Source of the DNA: Vreelandella olivaria
Lineage (GTDB): Bacteria > Pseudomonadota > Gammaproteobacteria > Pseudomonadales > Halomonadaceae
Assembly (NCBI GenBank): GCA_004295565.1
Contig: AP019416.1
Span: 2,604,001-2,668,000, forward strand
DNA length: 64,000 nt
Direction of reading: 5' to 3'
The stretch's first letter is position 1, and the number at the start of each line of letters is the position of its first letter. The notes under the pieces were generated by a model. It saw nothing but the letters and a program-made list of their open reading frames with translations, was not told the origin of the DNA and searched no databases. The position numbers were made by a program, and so were the translations under genes. Positions 1 through 8,854 of this stretch are shown here, piece after piece.

Positions 1-435
1 AGCGCTGGAACGGCTGTCTTGCCGATGATGTGCGCGCCCGCGTCGAGAAGCCGGGTGACCACTGTGGCATCCTCCCGGGGCACATAACCTTCCATGATCG
101 GCGAACCATTCATCATCGGGATGCCTGCCAGAGCGATGTTATCCTTTAACGCTACCGTTCGGCCCGCAAGCGGCCCCTCTTCTGCCCCAGGCACCGAACA
201 CTTCCAAGCCCAGCCATTGAGCGGGTTGTCGTCACCGACGGGGCGACAACCCATATCGGCCTCGCGGGTAATTTACTGGCAATGATTCATCCGCCAGTTC
301 ATCCAAACGATCATAAATAGCCATTGAATCAGCAACAGCGGACTGGAACTCGCTCAGTTCATCAAAGGAGAGATCAAAGCCGTAATAATCGGAAATAGCT
401 GCCAACGTATCAATGCCGGGTCGCTTCACACTCAT
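1..435 (-). CDS. Amidase, N-terminal part (runs off window edge, one frameshift)
   Basis: The N-terminus of an amidase-signature-family protein, which would hydrolyse short amides to acid plus ammonia. I chose the ATG at 433-435 ([11 protein letters not shown]) over a TTG two codons upstream. The frame breaks near 240 in a four-base G run. Past the break the family-typical stretch [19 protein letters not shown] appears, followed by [20 protein letters not shown], which carries the Lys of the Ser-Ser-Lys catalytic triad. The catalytic serines lie outside the window. It is the last gene seen in the minus-strand amide operon, about 60 bases after the nitrilase, so its likely role is hydrolysing amides imported by the upstream transporter. 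The frameshift is probably a sequence error, and the exact substrate is unknown. Confidence 0.75.
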
Positions 436-496
436 AGTCAATTACTCCTTACATACAGACAATTACCTGAAAAGGCGTCTAGTGAGGAAATACGAA

Positions 497-2194
497 CTAC
501 CTCTCCAACAAGTGTTGATAGTGGTGTGGAAGGCGCATCGCCACTAAATCTTTGCGGCGCACAGCGCTGTTGGGGTAAGGCGAGGCTAAATTGCTCGTAT
601 CAATAGCAAGCTGAGCAACGCCAGTTGCACTGGTTAACATAGCCTCCTGACGAGGAAAGAGGAAAGTATCCGGCCCAAAGATACCGCTTAACCCAGGCAA
701 CCCTGCCTCGGGCATATAAGCGTTAGCAAAAGCGAAGTAGCAGTTGTTCTCTCCTCCGCGGATCCGGTAATGGTGCCAATGGTGATTGTCTTGGCCGGTG
801 GGAATAGGTGCTGGCTGACGAATCTCAGTACCGGGATGAGCACAGTGAAATGGCCCTGGTAAGGCAGCAGGACAAGCGATGACATCGCATCCCCGTAGCG
901 CCAGGATGCGTCCCGCTTCGGGAAAATCCGCATCATGGCCAATCAGTAGTCCTAGTCGGCCTAGCGGCAGATCACAGCTTACCCAGCGCTCGCCAGGCGT
1001 CGCCCACTCTCGATCCGCGTCATTTAAGTGAATCTTACGATAAACCGCTATCACACCCTGCGAACCCATCAGAGCGGCAGCATTGTAGAGATGTCCCTCC
1101 GATTCTTCAGCGAAACCAACCACGTAGAACTGTTGATGCTCCCTAGCAAGCCGTCGCAGTGTGTCGAACACAGGGTGATGCTGGGGAATGGGGCTAATAA
1201 CGCCTGTATCTAACCCCGTAAGCGCCAGCTCGGGAAAAACCACCAGCTCGGCACCCTCTGCCTGGGCAATTAAATCAGCACATCGGGAAAGATTATCGTC
1301 AAGGTTCGTAGAGGGCACGAATTGAGCAACGGCGATAGTACTTGCTTTACCCTGAGGCAGTGACTGATGGCCATAGAGCCTGAAAAAGTCCAGCGGGTTC
1401 CAAGCGTATGTTTGATGAAGCAGTTCATGATAGAGATCAGGCCGACGCTCGCTGGCCAACGGCCCCGTTACTCGGCTCGTATCAATCTCACCCAGCACAA
1501 TACCATCACCGTCATCGCGACTAGCCTGGATATGCCCATCCGGTTCAATCACGCAGCTGCCACCACTGAACTGAACGCCACGCTCAAGCCCCCAACGGTT
1601 ACTCTCAATCAGGTAGCAGCCATTCTCCCTGGCGCGACTAATCCAATAGGGTGCAGGCGCGCGCTCAGCCAGCCAATTACTCAGATGGCAAATGACCTCG
1701 GCGCCTTGCAGCGCTACTAACCGTGCGGTTTCGAGAAAATGAATATCCATGCAGATGAGTAGCGCAATACGGCCCAGCGACGTCTCGAATACTTGATGGC
1801 CCGTGTCGCCAGAGGCCGCCCATTTCGGCTCAGCGATATAAGGGTGGCTTTTACGATGCTTGCCTAAATAGCCCTCTGGTCCCACTAAAGCCGCGGTGTT
1901 GTAGTAAAGCCCATTAACCGGATCAACTTCTGGCAAGCCGATAACGATATAGCAGTCATGCTTCGCCGCCAGCGCGGCGAAGCATTCAGTTGAAGGCCCA
2001 GGTACCGGTTCTACATAGGGTGCCACTTCTTCCCGGTCATACCAGCAGTAACCGGTAAGGCCCATTTCCGGCGTAATAATTAACCGCGCACCCGACGCAG
2101 CGGCCTCTTCTACCCGTTGCTTCAAAGCATCAATATTGTGCTGTTTGACAAACATTTCAGGCTCAAACTGCACCGTGGCGGCCAGGTATTTCAT
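497..2194 (-). CDS. Tandem carbon-nitrogen hydrolase (two nitrilase domains, second lacks catalytic Cys)
   Basis: A 565-residue protein built of two nitrilase/CN-hydrolase domains. Domain 1 (about residues 1-250) has the full catalytic set: Glu43 in TPEMGLTGYCW, Lys115 in GKHRKSHPY and Cys148 in LLICMDIHF. Domain 2 (about 285-565) keeps Glu322 (VVFPELALTG) and Lys387 (AVYRKIHL), but the cysteine position in LLIGHDADFPE is Gly419, so this half should be catalytically dead. The family cleaves amides, nitriles or N-carbamoyl compounds in the cytoplasm through a covalent thioester. It is undamaged and sits between fmdA (17 bases upstream) and an amidase in the amide operon, so it probably handles a further amide. 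Single-domain nitrilases are about 270-340 residues, so this is a duplication or fusion. The substrate cannot be told from sequence. Confidence 0.85.
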   Translation of the reverse strand: MKYLAATVQFEPEMFVKQHNIDALKQRVEEAAASGARLIITPEMGLTGYCWYDREEVAPYVEPVPGPSTECFAALAAKHDCYIVIGLPEVDPVNGLYYNTAALVGPEGYLGKHRKSHPYIAEPKWAASGDTGHQVFETSLGRIALLICMDIHFLETARLVALQGAEVICHLSNWLAERAPAPYWISRARENGCYLIESNRWGLERGVQFSGGSCVIEPDGHIQASRDDGDGIVLGEIDTSRVTGPLASERRPDLYHELLHQTYAWNPLDFFRLYGHQSLPQGKASTIAVAQFVPSTNLDDNLSRCADLIAQAEGAELVVFPELALTGLDTGVISPIPQHHPVFDTLRRLAREHQQFYVVGFAEESEGHLYNAAALMGSQGVIAVYRKIHLNDADREWATPGERWVSCDLPLGRLGLLIGHDADFPEAGRILALRGCDVIACPAALPGPFHCAHPGTEIRQPAPIPTGQDNHHWHHYRIRGGENNCYFAFANAYMPEAGLPGLSGIFGPDTFLFPRQEAMLTSATGVAQLAIDTSNLASPYPNSAVRRKDLVAMRLPHHYQHLLER

Positions 2195-2211
2195 AGCTAT
2201 CTCCTCGCTCG

Positions 2212-3211
2212 CTAGCGTGCTTGCCCAACGATGGACTTAAGGATGGACGCACCCAATGTATATTTTGGATCTACCATGTTCCCCAGCCGCACACGCCCAG
2301 CCTGGGTAAGCAGCATATAGGCCTCTATTTCATCGAAATCGAACTCTGCTGCCAACCAGCGAACCAGCTCTCTGTAGGCAATGCGCGTGGCATCTTCCAT
2401 CGGGCGAGCGGAACCAATGGTCATATAAAACTGCTCGTTTTCCAGGCGCGGCCACTTGAACGTCCAATTTTTAATCAAGTCGACCTGCACAGTGGTCACG
2501 GTAGGATGCTCAATCGCCACGCCACACAACTCACCATCGCCCTGGGCCGCATGACAATCACCGAGATAAAGATAGGCGCCTTGGGTATGCACCGGTAGAT
2601 AGATCACAGCCCCTGGCGCCACATCGGGTAAATCCATATTGCCGCCGTAATAATCGGGCACCAGCGAGCTAATTGACTCAATCTCTGGCGACACCCCAAT
2701 GGTGCCAATAAAAGGCTGATACGGAAGGGTTATTTTGTCAGTCCACTTCACGCCGGTTTCCGCGTCAACCTCGACCTTCTTTACCCGTTCCGGTAGCGGT
2801 GTGTTAAGTAGCGCGGTATCACCGGTCGCCACCAACCCACCAAATTCGGTAATCAGCGCCGTCGTACCGCAAGGCTGCGGGCCACGTGGTTTCATGTCAT
2901 GAATATAAACTGCCAGACAGTCGCCCTTCTCTGCCCCCCTCTACGTAGATCGGCCCATTCTGTGGATTAAGGTACGGTAAATTAAGTAGCTCGCTTGGCT
3001 TATCGCTTTCCGAGCGAAGTTTGCCCTCAAAAGCATCATGCGTCTCTGCGCTGACAATATCGCCCGGTTGGATATGCAGCACGGGCTTGGGGTTAGGCCC
3101 AAGCGTATAGTGGTACTGACCTTGCGCTTCCTCGGTGAGGTGGTGAGTGGTACCCGGCTTACCCTTGGCGACGGCGCGACGCCCCATAATGGAATGATCA
3201 AACCAGTTCAT
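2212..3211 (-). CDS. fmdA: Acetamidase/formamidase FmdA (one frameshift)
   Basis: Cytoplasmic hydrolase of the FmdA/AmdA family, which releases ammonia from formamide or acetamide. The start MNWFDHSIMGRRAVAKGKPG and the middle part LGDCHAAQGDGELCGVAIE are typical of the family, and the latter carries conserved metal- and substrate-site residues. The frame breaks at 2934-2939, a run of six C. Removing one base joins IYVEGAEKGDCLAVYIHDMKP across the gap, so the break is very probably a sequence error. Joined length is about 330 residues, shorter than the roughly 400 of classical formamidases but within the range of the family. It follows the ABC transporter genes in the same direction, which fits amide import followed by hydrolysis. 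Confidence 0.85.
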
Positions 3212-3314
3212 TGTGCTACTCCTTTTTTTGGTTCTTTTTTAGGTGCTTTCAGTCATCGCTCCAGCAACTGAGGACGGGAGCTTGGTCATGGTTAAAAACG
3301 TTCTGCATACCCCC

Positions 3315-4034
3315 TCAAACCGCCAGAATGCGACGCATGGCGTCTCTATCACGCAGTTGCTCCTTAGCGAGCTCGTGGGTAATTTTTCCCTTATCCATAA
3401 CGTAACAGCGCTGCGCCATGGTCATAATCATGTCCAGATTCTGCTCAACAAGGAGAATGGTTACGCCCATCTCGCGATTGAGTTTTAGGATGTTGCGCGA
3501 AATATCCTTAACAATGTTCGGCTGGATACCTTCCGAAGGTTCATCGAGCAGCATCAGCTTCGGCTTGCCCACCATGGCCCGGCCAATCGCAAGCTGTTGC
3601 TGCTGTCCGCCGCTGAAGGTGCCCGCCCGCTGATTAGCCCGCTCTTTCAAGATTGGGAAAAACTCATAAACCCGCTCATAGTCCACACCCTCGCCAGGCT
3701 GCTGGAGCATCTCGCCAACCTTGAGGTTTTCCCAAACGGTCATGCGCGCGAAGACCTCGCGTCCTTGTGGTATATAGCCAATACCACAGCGTGCGCGCTG
3801 GTGGGATTCGAGCGCACTGATATCCTCACCATCGAAGCGGATAACCCCTTGTCGATGCTTGAGAAGGCCGATCAGCGTCTTCATCAGCGTTGTCTTGCCC
3901 ACGCCATTTCGGCCAATGACAGCAACCACTTCGCCACGACCAACCCTCAAGCTAACCTCTTGCAACACCGGGGTTGTCCCGTAGCCAGACGTGACGCCCT
4001 CCACACTTAACAGGTCTATATTATTCGTCGTCAT
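3315..4034 (-). CDS. ABC transporter ATP-binding protein, UrtE/LivF type
   Basis: ATPase of a branched-chain-amino-acid/urea/amide-type ABC importer. Walker A is GRNGVGKTT, the signature is FSGGQQQQLAIGRA, and Walker B is LMLLDEPSEGIQP. The GIQP tail is common in UrtE-like proteins. I chose the ATG at 4032-4034 (MTTNNIDLLSVEG) because it matches the family start and overlaps the end of the preceding ATPase gene by 14 bases; a longer in-frame extension upstream lies entirely inside that gene. The frame is intact, about 239 residues. It is the last transporter gene before fmdA. It energises uptake together with the paired ATPase and two permeases; the cargo is inferred from context to be short amides or urea. 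Confidence 0.88.
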   Translation of the reverse strand: MTTNNIDLLSVEGVTSGYGTTPVLQEVSLRVGRGEVVAVIGRNGVGKTTLMKTLIGLLKHRQGVIRFDGEDISALESHQRARCGIGYIPQGREVFARMTVWENLKVGEMLQQPGEGVDYERVYEFFPILKERANQRAGTFSGGQQQQLAIGRAMVGKPKLMLLDEPSEGIQPNIVKDISRNILKLNREMGVTILLVEQNLDMIMTMAQRCYVMDKGKITHELAKEQLRDRDAMRRILAV

Positions 4035-4743
4035 CGGCTGTCCCCAGGTAAATACGTGCGACCTCTTCGTTAGCCTCAATGTCGTTGATCGTGCCTTCGG
4101 CAAAGATTTCACCAAAGTTCAGTACGGTGACCTTGTGGGCAATCTGGCGCACGAACTCCATATCGTGCTCAACCGCCAAAATGGACATGCCTTCACGATT
4201 AAGAGCCTGGATCATCTCCCCTGTGCGCGCCGTTTCATCGGGCGTCATACCCGCGGTCGGTTCATCCAGCAGTAGCAAACGCGGCTCCGTGCTTACCGCC
4301 ATACCGATCTCGAGCCACTGCTGCTCACCATGCGAAAGCTCACCCGCGAGCTCACTGGCCTTCTCGGTAAGCCTTACAAAGGCTAGTGCTTTGTCGATAG
4401 CCTCGGTCATTGAGTCGCCATGCAGATGGTTTTGAACCGCAATCTGCATGTTTTGCCAAACAGAAAGCTCAGCGAAGATACCCGGCACCTGGAACTTAAC
4501 GGCAATGCCCTGTTTCACCCGCTCAAAAGAACGCAGTTGGGTGATTTCCTGGTCTGAAAAGAAGATCTTGCCAGAGCTAGGCTGATGCTCACCAAGCACA
4601 AGCCTGAAGAACGTGCTCTTCCCAGCGCCATTAGGGCCAATCAAGCAGCGGATTTCACCGTGCTCCATTGAGAAGTTCACATCCTGGGCGACTTTTACGC
4701 CGTCGAAATGTTTATATAAGTTTTCGGTTCGCAGTAGGGTCAC
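4021..4743 (-). CDS. ABC transporter ATP-binding protein, UrtD/LivG type
   Basis: Second ATPase of the amide/urea-type ABC importer, 240 residues and intact. Walker A is GPNGAGKST, the signature is LSHGEQQWLEIGMA, and Walker B is LLLLDEPTAGMTPDE. The LSHGEQQWLEIGM form of the signature is characteristic of UrtD-like proteins and separates it from plain LivG. It starts with GTG at 4741-4743, whose last bases overlap the TGA of the preceding permease (GTGA, four bases), so translation is probably coupled. It acts as a heterodimer with the UrtE-like ATPase on the cytoplasmic face. Confidence 0.88.
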   Translation of the reverse strand: MTLLRTENLYKHFDGVKVAQDVNFSMEHGEIRCLIGPNGAGKSTFFRLVLGEHQPSSGKIFFSDQEITQLRSFERVKQGIAVKFQVPGIFAELSVWQNMQIAVQNHLHGDSMTEAIDKALAFVRLTEKASELAGELSHGEQQWLEIGMAVSTEPRLLLLDEPTAGMTPDETARTGEMIQALNREGMSILAVEHDMEFVRQIAHKVTVLNFGEIFAEGTINDIEANEEVARIYLGTADDDE

Positions 4744-5843
4744 GACACACCCTCCTTACGCTTACGCAGGCGGCCAAACAGCCTAACCAGCCCTGGGATC
4801 AAGCCTTCCGGCATGTAGACCACAACAACCACCAGCAGCAACCCCATGATGACGAAGGCGTAGTAGCTGCCATAGATAGTCAGATTCTGGAAAATACCCA
4901 GCACCACCAAGGTGCCCACCAGGGTCGCGGTGAGGTCTTTACGCCCCCCTACTGCTACCCAAATAATGGGTAAAGGCGGCAGCTGCCAAATTCATGTTGG
5001 AGGGGCTGATGTACTGCCCCCAGGCGCTATAGAGCACGCCGGAGAGACCCGCTAAGCCACTGCCAATCACAAAAGCAACTAACTGATAACGGCGTATATC
5101 GTAGCCAAACATTTCAGCGCGGTGAGGGTTCTCACGAATGGCGACTAGAACATTCCCAAACCTGGAATTGACGAGTACCCGAAGAGCGAGATAGCAAAGC
5201 ACCAACAGGGAAAGCAACAGGTAATAAAGTGGCACACCCGAATACAGCGCTATATCGCCCCCAGGCCAAGGAATAGTCAGCGGCGGCATGCCGGTCATAC
5301 CATTGTCGCCACCTAAACGGGCAGCGCCGATCGCCCACTGGGATCCCGCCGTTTGCGCCATAAAGGTGGCGAACACCAGCGTGGTCGACAGCGTGACAAT
5401 ACCCAGAAATACGCCGCTGATTCGCCCATAGAAAAGAATGTAACCAAGTACCGCTGACCCCAGGCACGACATCCCAACGCCCAGCACCACACCGAAAAGG
5501 GTCATACCGTATGCCGCGCCAAAGTTGATCGTGACCACACCATAGGTGTACCCGGAAAGCCCGAAGAAAGCCGTCTGACCAAAGCTAAGCGCCCCGTATA
5601 TCCCCAAATCAGCGACAGCCCAAGCGCCATAAACACCCAGCAAAGGAAGTAGGCCGTATTACCCACACTCCAGGCATCCGCAAAAGCGGGGTAAACCAAG
5701 GCTGCGCCCATTGCCAAGACAAAACCGACCCAAAACAGCGGGCCGCGGCCCAGGGTTTGCGGGCCATTCAAGAGTCGCACCCAGCGTGGCATTCGAGACT
5801 CAGACCGAGCCGCATTTGAACCGTGTCTTTGCAAACTACTCAT
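4740..5843 (-). CDS. ABC transporter permease, UrtC/LivM type (two frameshifts)
   Basis: Inner-membrane permease of the amide importer. It starts at ATG 5841-5843, directly abutting the stop of the upstream permease (TAAATG), and ends at TGA 4740-4742, overlapping the UrtD-like gene. It is strongly hydrophobic, with family motifs NTAYFLCWVFMALGLSLIWG, GALSFGQTAFFGLSGYTYG and VAIRENPHRAEMFGYD. Two breaks interrupt it. One base is missing from a C/G run near 5592, and one extra base sits in an AAA near 4972. When both are corrected the C-terminus reads LPIIWVAVGGRKDLTATLV and then a last membrane segment and a basic tail. Corrected length is about 367 residues, normal for the family. I attribute both breaks to sequence error. 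Confidence 0.85.
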
Positions 5844-6714
5844 TTATGTACGCCCCTTGAGTAACCAGCCAGACAGGCCTTGTGGAAGAATACGGATGAC
5901 CACCATGACCGTGATTAACAGCCCCACCTGGCCCATTAGCTGCCCTTGCCACCCGGTAAGGAACGCCTTGATAACCGCCAGCGTAGCCGCTGCGGGGCCG
6001 TACCAGGAAAACATCCGCACCGCCGACAACAACCGTCACAAAACTTTCAACCAGGAAGTTGGCCCCAAGTGTCGGAACGATAGAGATCGTGGGTGCATAA
6101 AGCGCGCCAGCCAATCCCGCCAGCGCTGCCCCAAGGCCGAAGGTAAGGGAGTACATACGCCCGGTGTCGATACCCGCGGCTTTTGCCATATGCGGGGCTT
6201 GAATCGTTGCCCGAGAGTGAATACCGAACGTCGTATGGTGGAACAGCAAATACAAGCCAATAAGCACGAGCACTGCCACACCAAGTAGCACCATCCGATA
6301 GGTAGAGTAGCTATAGCCACCCACCGAAAAACTGCCGAGTGGCGTGCTGATACCCGCCATGCTGGAGCCAAGCACAATCAACGTGCCTTGAGTGAGAATC
6401 AGGCTGATACCCCAGGTGGCCACAATAGAGTCCAATGGCCGATGGTAGAGCCGATGAATAATCGTGCGTTCAAGCACAATGCCCAGCACCCCGGCGGCAA
6501 GGCTGCCGCATAACATAGAGAGAGGCAGTGGCACCCCCATACGCGCCGTTGCCACCGTTACGTAGGCACCGCACATAATAAATTCGCCATGCGCCAGGTT
6601 AATGATGCCCATCATCCCGAAAATCACCGCAAGCCCCATGGCGGAAAGCACCAAGAAGGCAAACGCATCCCCAAACTGATAGAACGCTGCAAACGCTAAG
6701 TGTATATATTCCAT
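5844..6714 (-). CDS. ABC transporter permease, UrtB/LivH type (one frameshift)
   Basis: First permease of the amide importer, beginning MEYIHLAFAAFYQFGDAFAF. Family motifs visible are IFGMMGIINLAHGEF, the segment LDSIVATWGISLIL, and LAGLAGALYAPTISIVPTLG. The frame shifts near 6000, just after VESFVTVVVGGADVF. The other frame then supplies AAATLAVIKAFLTGWQGQL and a final membrane helix ending LSGWLLKGRT. Corrected length is about 290 residues. Its stop at 5844-5846 abuts the start of the UrtC-like gene. It follows the binding-protein gene after a 105-base gap that holds a hairpin. Together with the UrtC-like subunit it forms the translocation path. Confidence 0.85.
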
Positions 6715-6778
6715 ATCCAGGCTCCTGGGCAGGAAACGCCAGCGAGGTTTCCCGCTTAATTCAAACTCACAGGCCAGA

Positions 6779-6800
6779 CAGGGTGAGTCTCATCACCCTG
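6779..6800. promoter_or_regulatory. Intergenic stem-loop after the binding-protein gene
   Basis: A perfect eight-base inverted repeat, CAGGGTGA / TCACCCTG, with a six-base loop, in the 105 bases between the periplasmic binding-protein gene and the first permease gene. No T-run follows on the minus strand, so it is not a standard terminator. In ABC importer operons such hairpins often protect the binding-protein mRNA 3' end and help it exceed the membrane components. That role is inferred from position. Confidence 0.5.
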
Positions 6801-6819
6801 CCGGGACGATGCGTGATAC

Positions 6820-8055
6820 TTACTCGTTTGGAGGGCTGGAAGGGGTGTACTGAGCGCTCGGGTCGTTCTGGGTCAAGTCACAACCATTGTCACCCAGCCA
6901 GTACGGCTCGATATTTTCCCAAGTCTCGGGGAAAGAGATCTCGTGGTTCTCATCCACTTTCGCCAGAAAGATATTGTGAGACATATGCTGACTCTTAGGG
7001 TCGAGACACACAGTGCCAGAAGGGCCATCGAAGCAGACATCACCCTCGGCGATGACAGCACGAAGGCCCTCTTTGTCGGTCGAGCCGTCGGCCCGCTCAA
7101 CCATCTGCTTATAAAGGTACATAGCGATATAGGAGTTCGCGGCTTCCTGATTCACATAAGGGGTATCAGGGAAGCGCTCATAGAACTTCTCAACGAATTC
7201 ATTCGCCTCAGGGGCATCCACTTCTTCGATGAAATTCGTGGTAACAAACATGTTAGCAAGGCTCGGCGGCGCGAAACGCTTATGTTCGTAGCCCTGCCCA
7301 ACATTGACAGAGGAGGCCATGGGAAGTCCCAGGTTGGCAGATGCTGCCTGCTCGTAATAAGACGCCTGATTGGAACCCACCAGTAACGTCACGACAAAAT
7401 CCGGGGCTTCACCCTGAATGTTCTGAATGGTCTGCGAGAACTGAGAAACACCCAGAGGGATGAAATCCTCTCCCACTATTTCTCCACCTTCCTCTTCTAC
7501 AATCTGACGCACCCACTCAGCCGAAATCTGGCCAAAGTTATAGTCCGCAGCAATCGTATAAACGTTAGGGCCATACTCTTCCATCATCCAGGGAATCAGC
7601 GTAGAGAACTGCTGTTCAGGAACTGCGCCGGTAACGATCATGTTGGCGTCACACACACCGCCTTCATACTGATTGTTATAAAACGCCAACCCATCAAACT
7701 GGTTCACAATTGGCCGATACGCTTCTCGTGACGAAGAAGCAAACCCTGCAAAGACGGTATCCACTTGATCACGCTGGAGAACTCGCCGCATTAATTCCTG
7801 ATAACGACGGTCGTCAGACTGAGTATCGTAAATGACCAGCTCCACCTCGCGACCCGCAATACCGCCCGCTGCGTTTATTTCCTCAGCCGCTAACTCAATA
7901 GCATTCACCTTGACCTGCGTCACCGCTGCAAAGTTGCCGGACTGATCCTCAAGCACGCCGATCCGGATAGGCTCATTCGCCAAAGCGCTGGTCACTAACG
8001 AACCCGCTAACAACGTCGATAAAGTTGCCGTTCTCTGAATTGTTGAGTATTTCAT
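6820..8055 (-). CDS. Periplasmic amide/urea-type substrate-binding protein
   Basis: A 411-residue periplasmic binding protein of the UrtA/FmdD type (type I periplasmic fold, relative of LivJ and AmiC), intact. It has a Sec signal peptide ending near residue 26 (VTSALA, then NEPIRIGVLEDQSG). Family features are INAAGGIAGREVELVIYDTQ, FAGFASSSREAYRPIV and VNQEAANSYIAMYLYKQM. The ribosome site AGGGG lies about eight bases before the ATG. It captures substrate and delivers it to the permeases encoded just downstream. It is separated from amiR by about 150 bases in which I see no convincing second promoter, so it is likely read from the amiC promoter. The ligand is inferred from neighbours as short amides or urea. 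Confidence 0.87.
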   Translation of the reverse strand: MKYSTIQRTATLSTLLAGSLVTSALANEPIRIGVLEDQSGNFAAVTQVKVNAIELAAEEINAAGGIAGREVELVIYDTQSDDRRYQELMRRVLQRDQVDTVFAGFASSSREAYRPIVNQFDGLAFYNNQYEGGVCDANMIVTGAVPEQQFSTLIPWMMEEYGPNVYTIAADYNFGQISAEWVRQIVEEEGGEIVGEDFIPLGVSQFSQTIQNIQGEAPDFVVTLLVGSNQASYYEQAASANLGLPMASSVNVGQGYEHKRFAPPSLANMFVTTNFIEEVDAPEANEFVEKFYERFPDTPYVNQEAANSYIAMYLYKQMVERADGSTDKEGLRAVIAEGDVCFDGPSGTVCLDPKSQHMSHNIFLAKVDENHEISFPETWENIEPYWLGDNGCDLTQNDPSAQYTPSSPPNE

Positions 8056-8206
8056 TTGTATACCCCTGATGTAGTTTTACTTTTTACGTCCTCGCCGTCC
8101 TGCAGCAACACAGCTCCCTAAGCCGCCTCTCGATAAAATGAGAAACAGCCTTTTGCTCTTGAACCCTGTTTTGCATATTTCGCTTTGATGAACCTCAATG
8201 AAGCCG

Positions 8207-8854
8207 CTACGAATAACGGTTCAAGCGGGTTTCCCTAAGACGCTGAATGGTGTCGGCGTCCTCCTTCAACGCCGCCACCGCAATTTCACCCGAGACAATC
8301 ATTGCCGCGAAATCCTCAAGAGACAGACGTCGGGTCATGCTCGCCGAACGCAGCAGAGCAAAGGCGTCATTGACCGAAATATCCATATCCTCAATAAGTT
8401 TGATCGCCGCCGTACATACGACTTGCCGCGCACGCACCTGCTGCTCCAAACGATGAAGCTTTTGCTCCGTCTCGTAGGACGCGTTAAACGTTTGGTAAGC
8501 AATGATTAAGCTCGCGAATACCAGCCTTGCGTAATGGCTTTGTCAGATAGCCACACACCCGGCGCTCGATGAACCAATTGACCGAGCTCGGCGCATCCGA
8601 TCCAATCAGTGCAATCGCTGGCCCCTGGATGCTATCGATCAATCGTGTGATGTCGCCAAACTGGCGCCCTAATTCATCATCGAAGAACACCAGGTCAAAC
8701 GGCCTATCAGACTCTGTCTCATCATGGCTGTTATGAGCGACTGGGGTGACGCCCAGCTCCAGAAGGAACTGAGTCAGTACCGCTCGGTCTTTTCGGCGGC
8801 ACACACAATCAATGCACGATGGCCCCGGAAGTTGCGTCGTGTGGTAACCGTCAT
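8207..8854 (-). CDS. amiR: AmiR-type ANTAR antitermination regulator (two frameshifts)
   Basis: RNA-binding antiterminator related to Pseudomonas AmiR: a pseudo-receiver domain, a coiled coil, then a C-terminal ANTAR domain. The ATG at 8852-8854 overlaps the amiC stop (ATGA) and begins MTVTTRRNFRGHRALIVCAA. A base is missing near 8795, before RAVLTQFLLELG, and an extra base lies near 8507, after KPLRKAGIREL. The corrected join gives IIAYQTFNASYETEQKLHRL and the ANTAR helices CTAAIKLIEDMDISVNDAFA and MTRRLSLEDFAAMIV. The phospho-acceptor region of the receiver is degenerate, as in AmiR, which is controlled by AmiC binding rather than phosphorylation. Its likely RNA target is the leader hairpin region upstream of amiC (10053-10128). 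Confidence 0.85.

Noticed and set aside
3315-4115. Longer N-terminus of the UrtE-like ATPase from 4115
   Set aside because: The extra 27 residues lie wholly within the UrtD-like gene and do not resemble the family; the ATG at 4032-4034 fits.
8056-8206. Separate promoter for the periplasmic binding-protein gene
   Set aside because: No hexamer pair with acceptable spacing was found; the gene is better explained as part of the amiC transcript.
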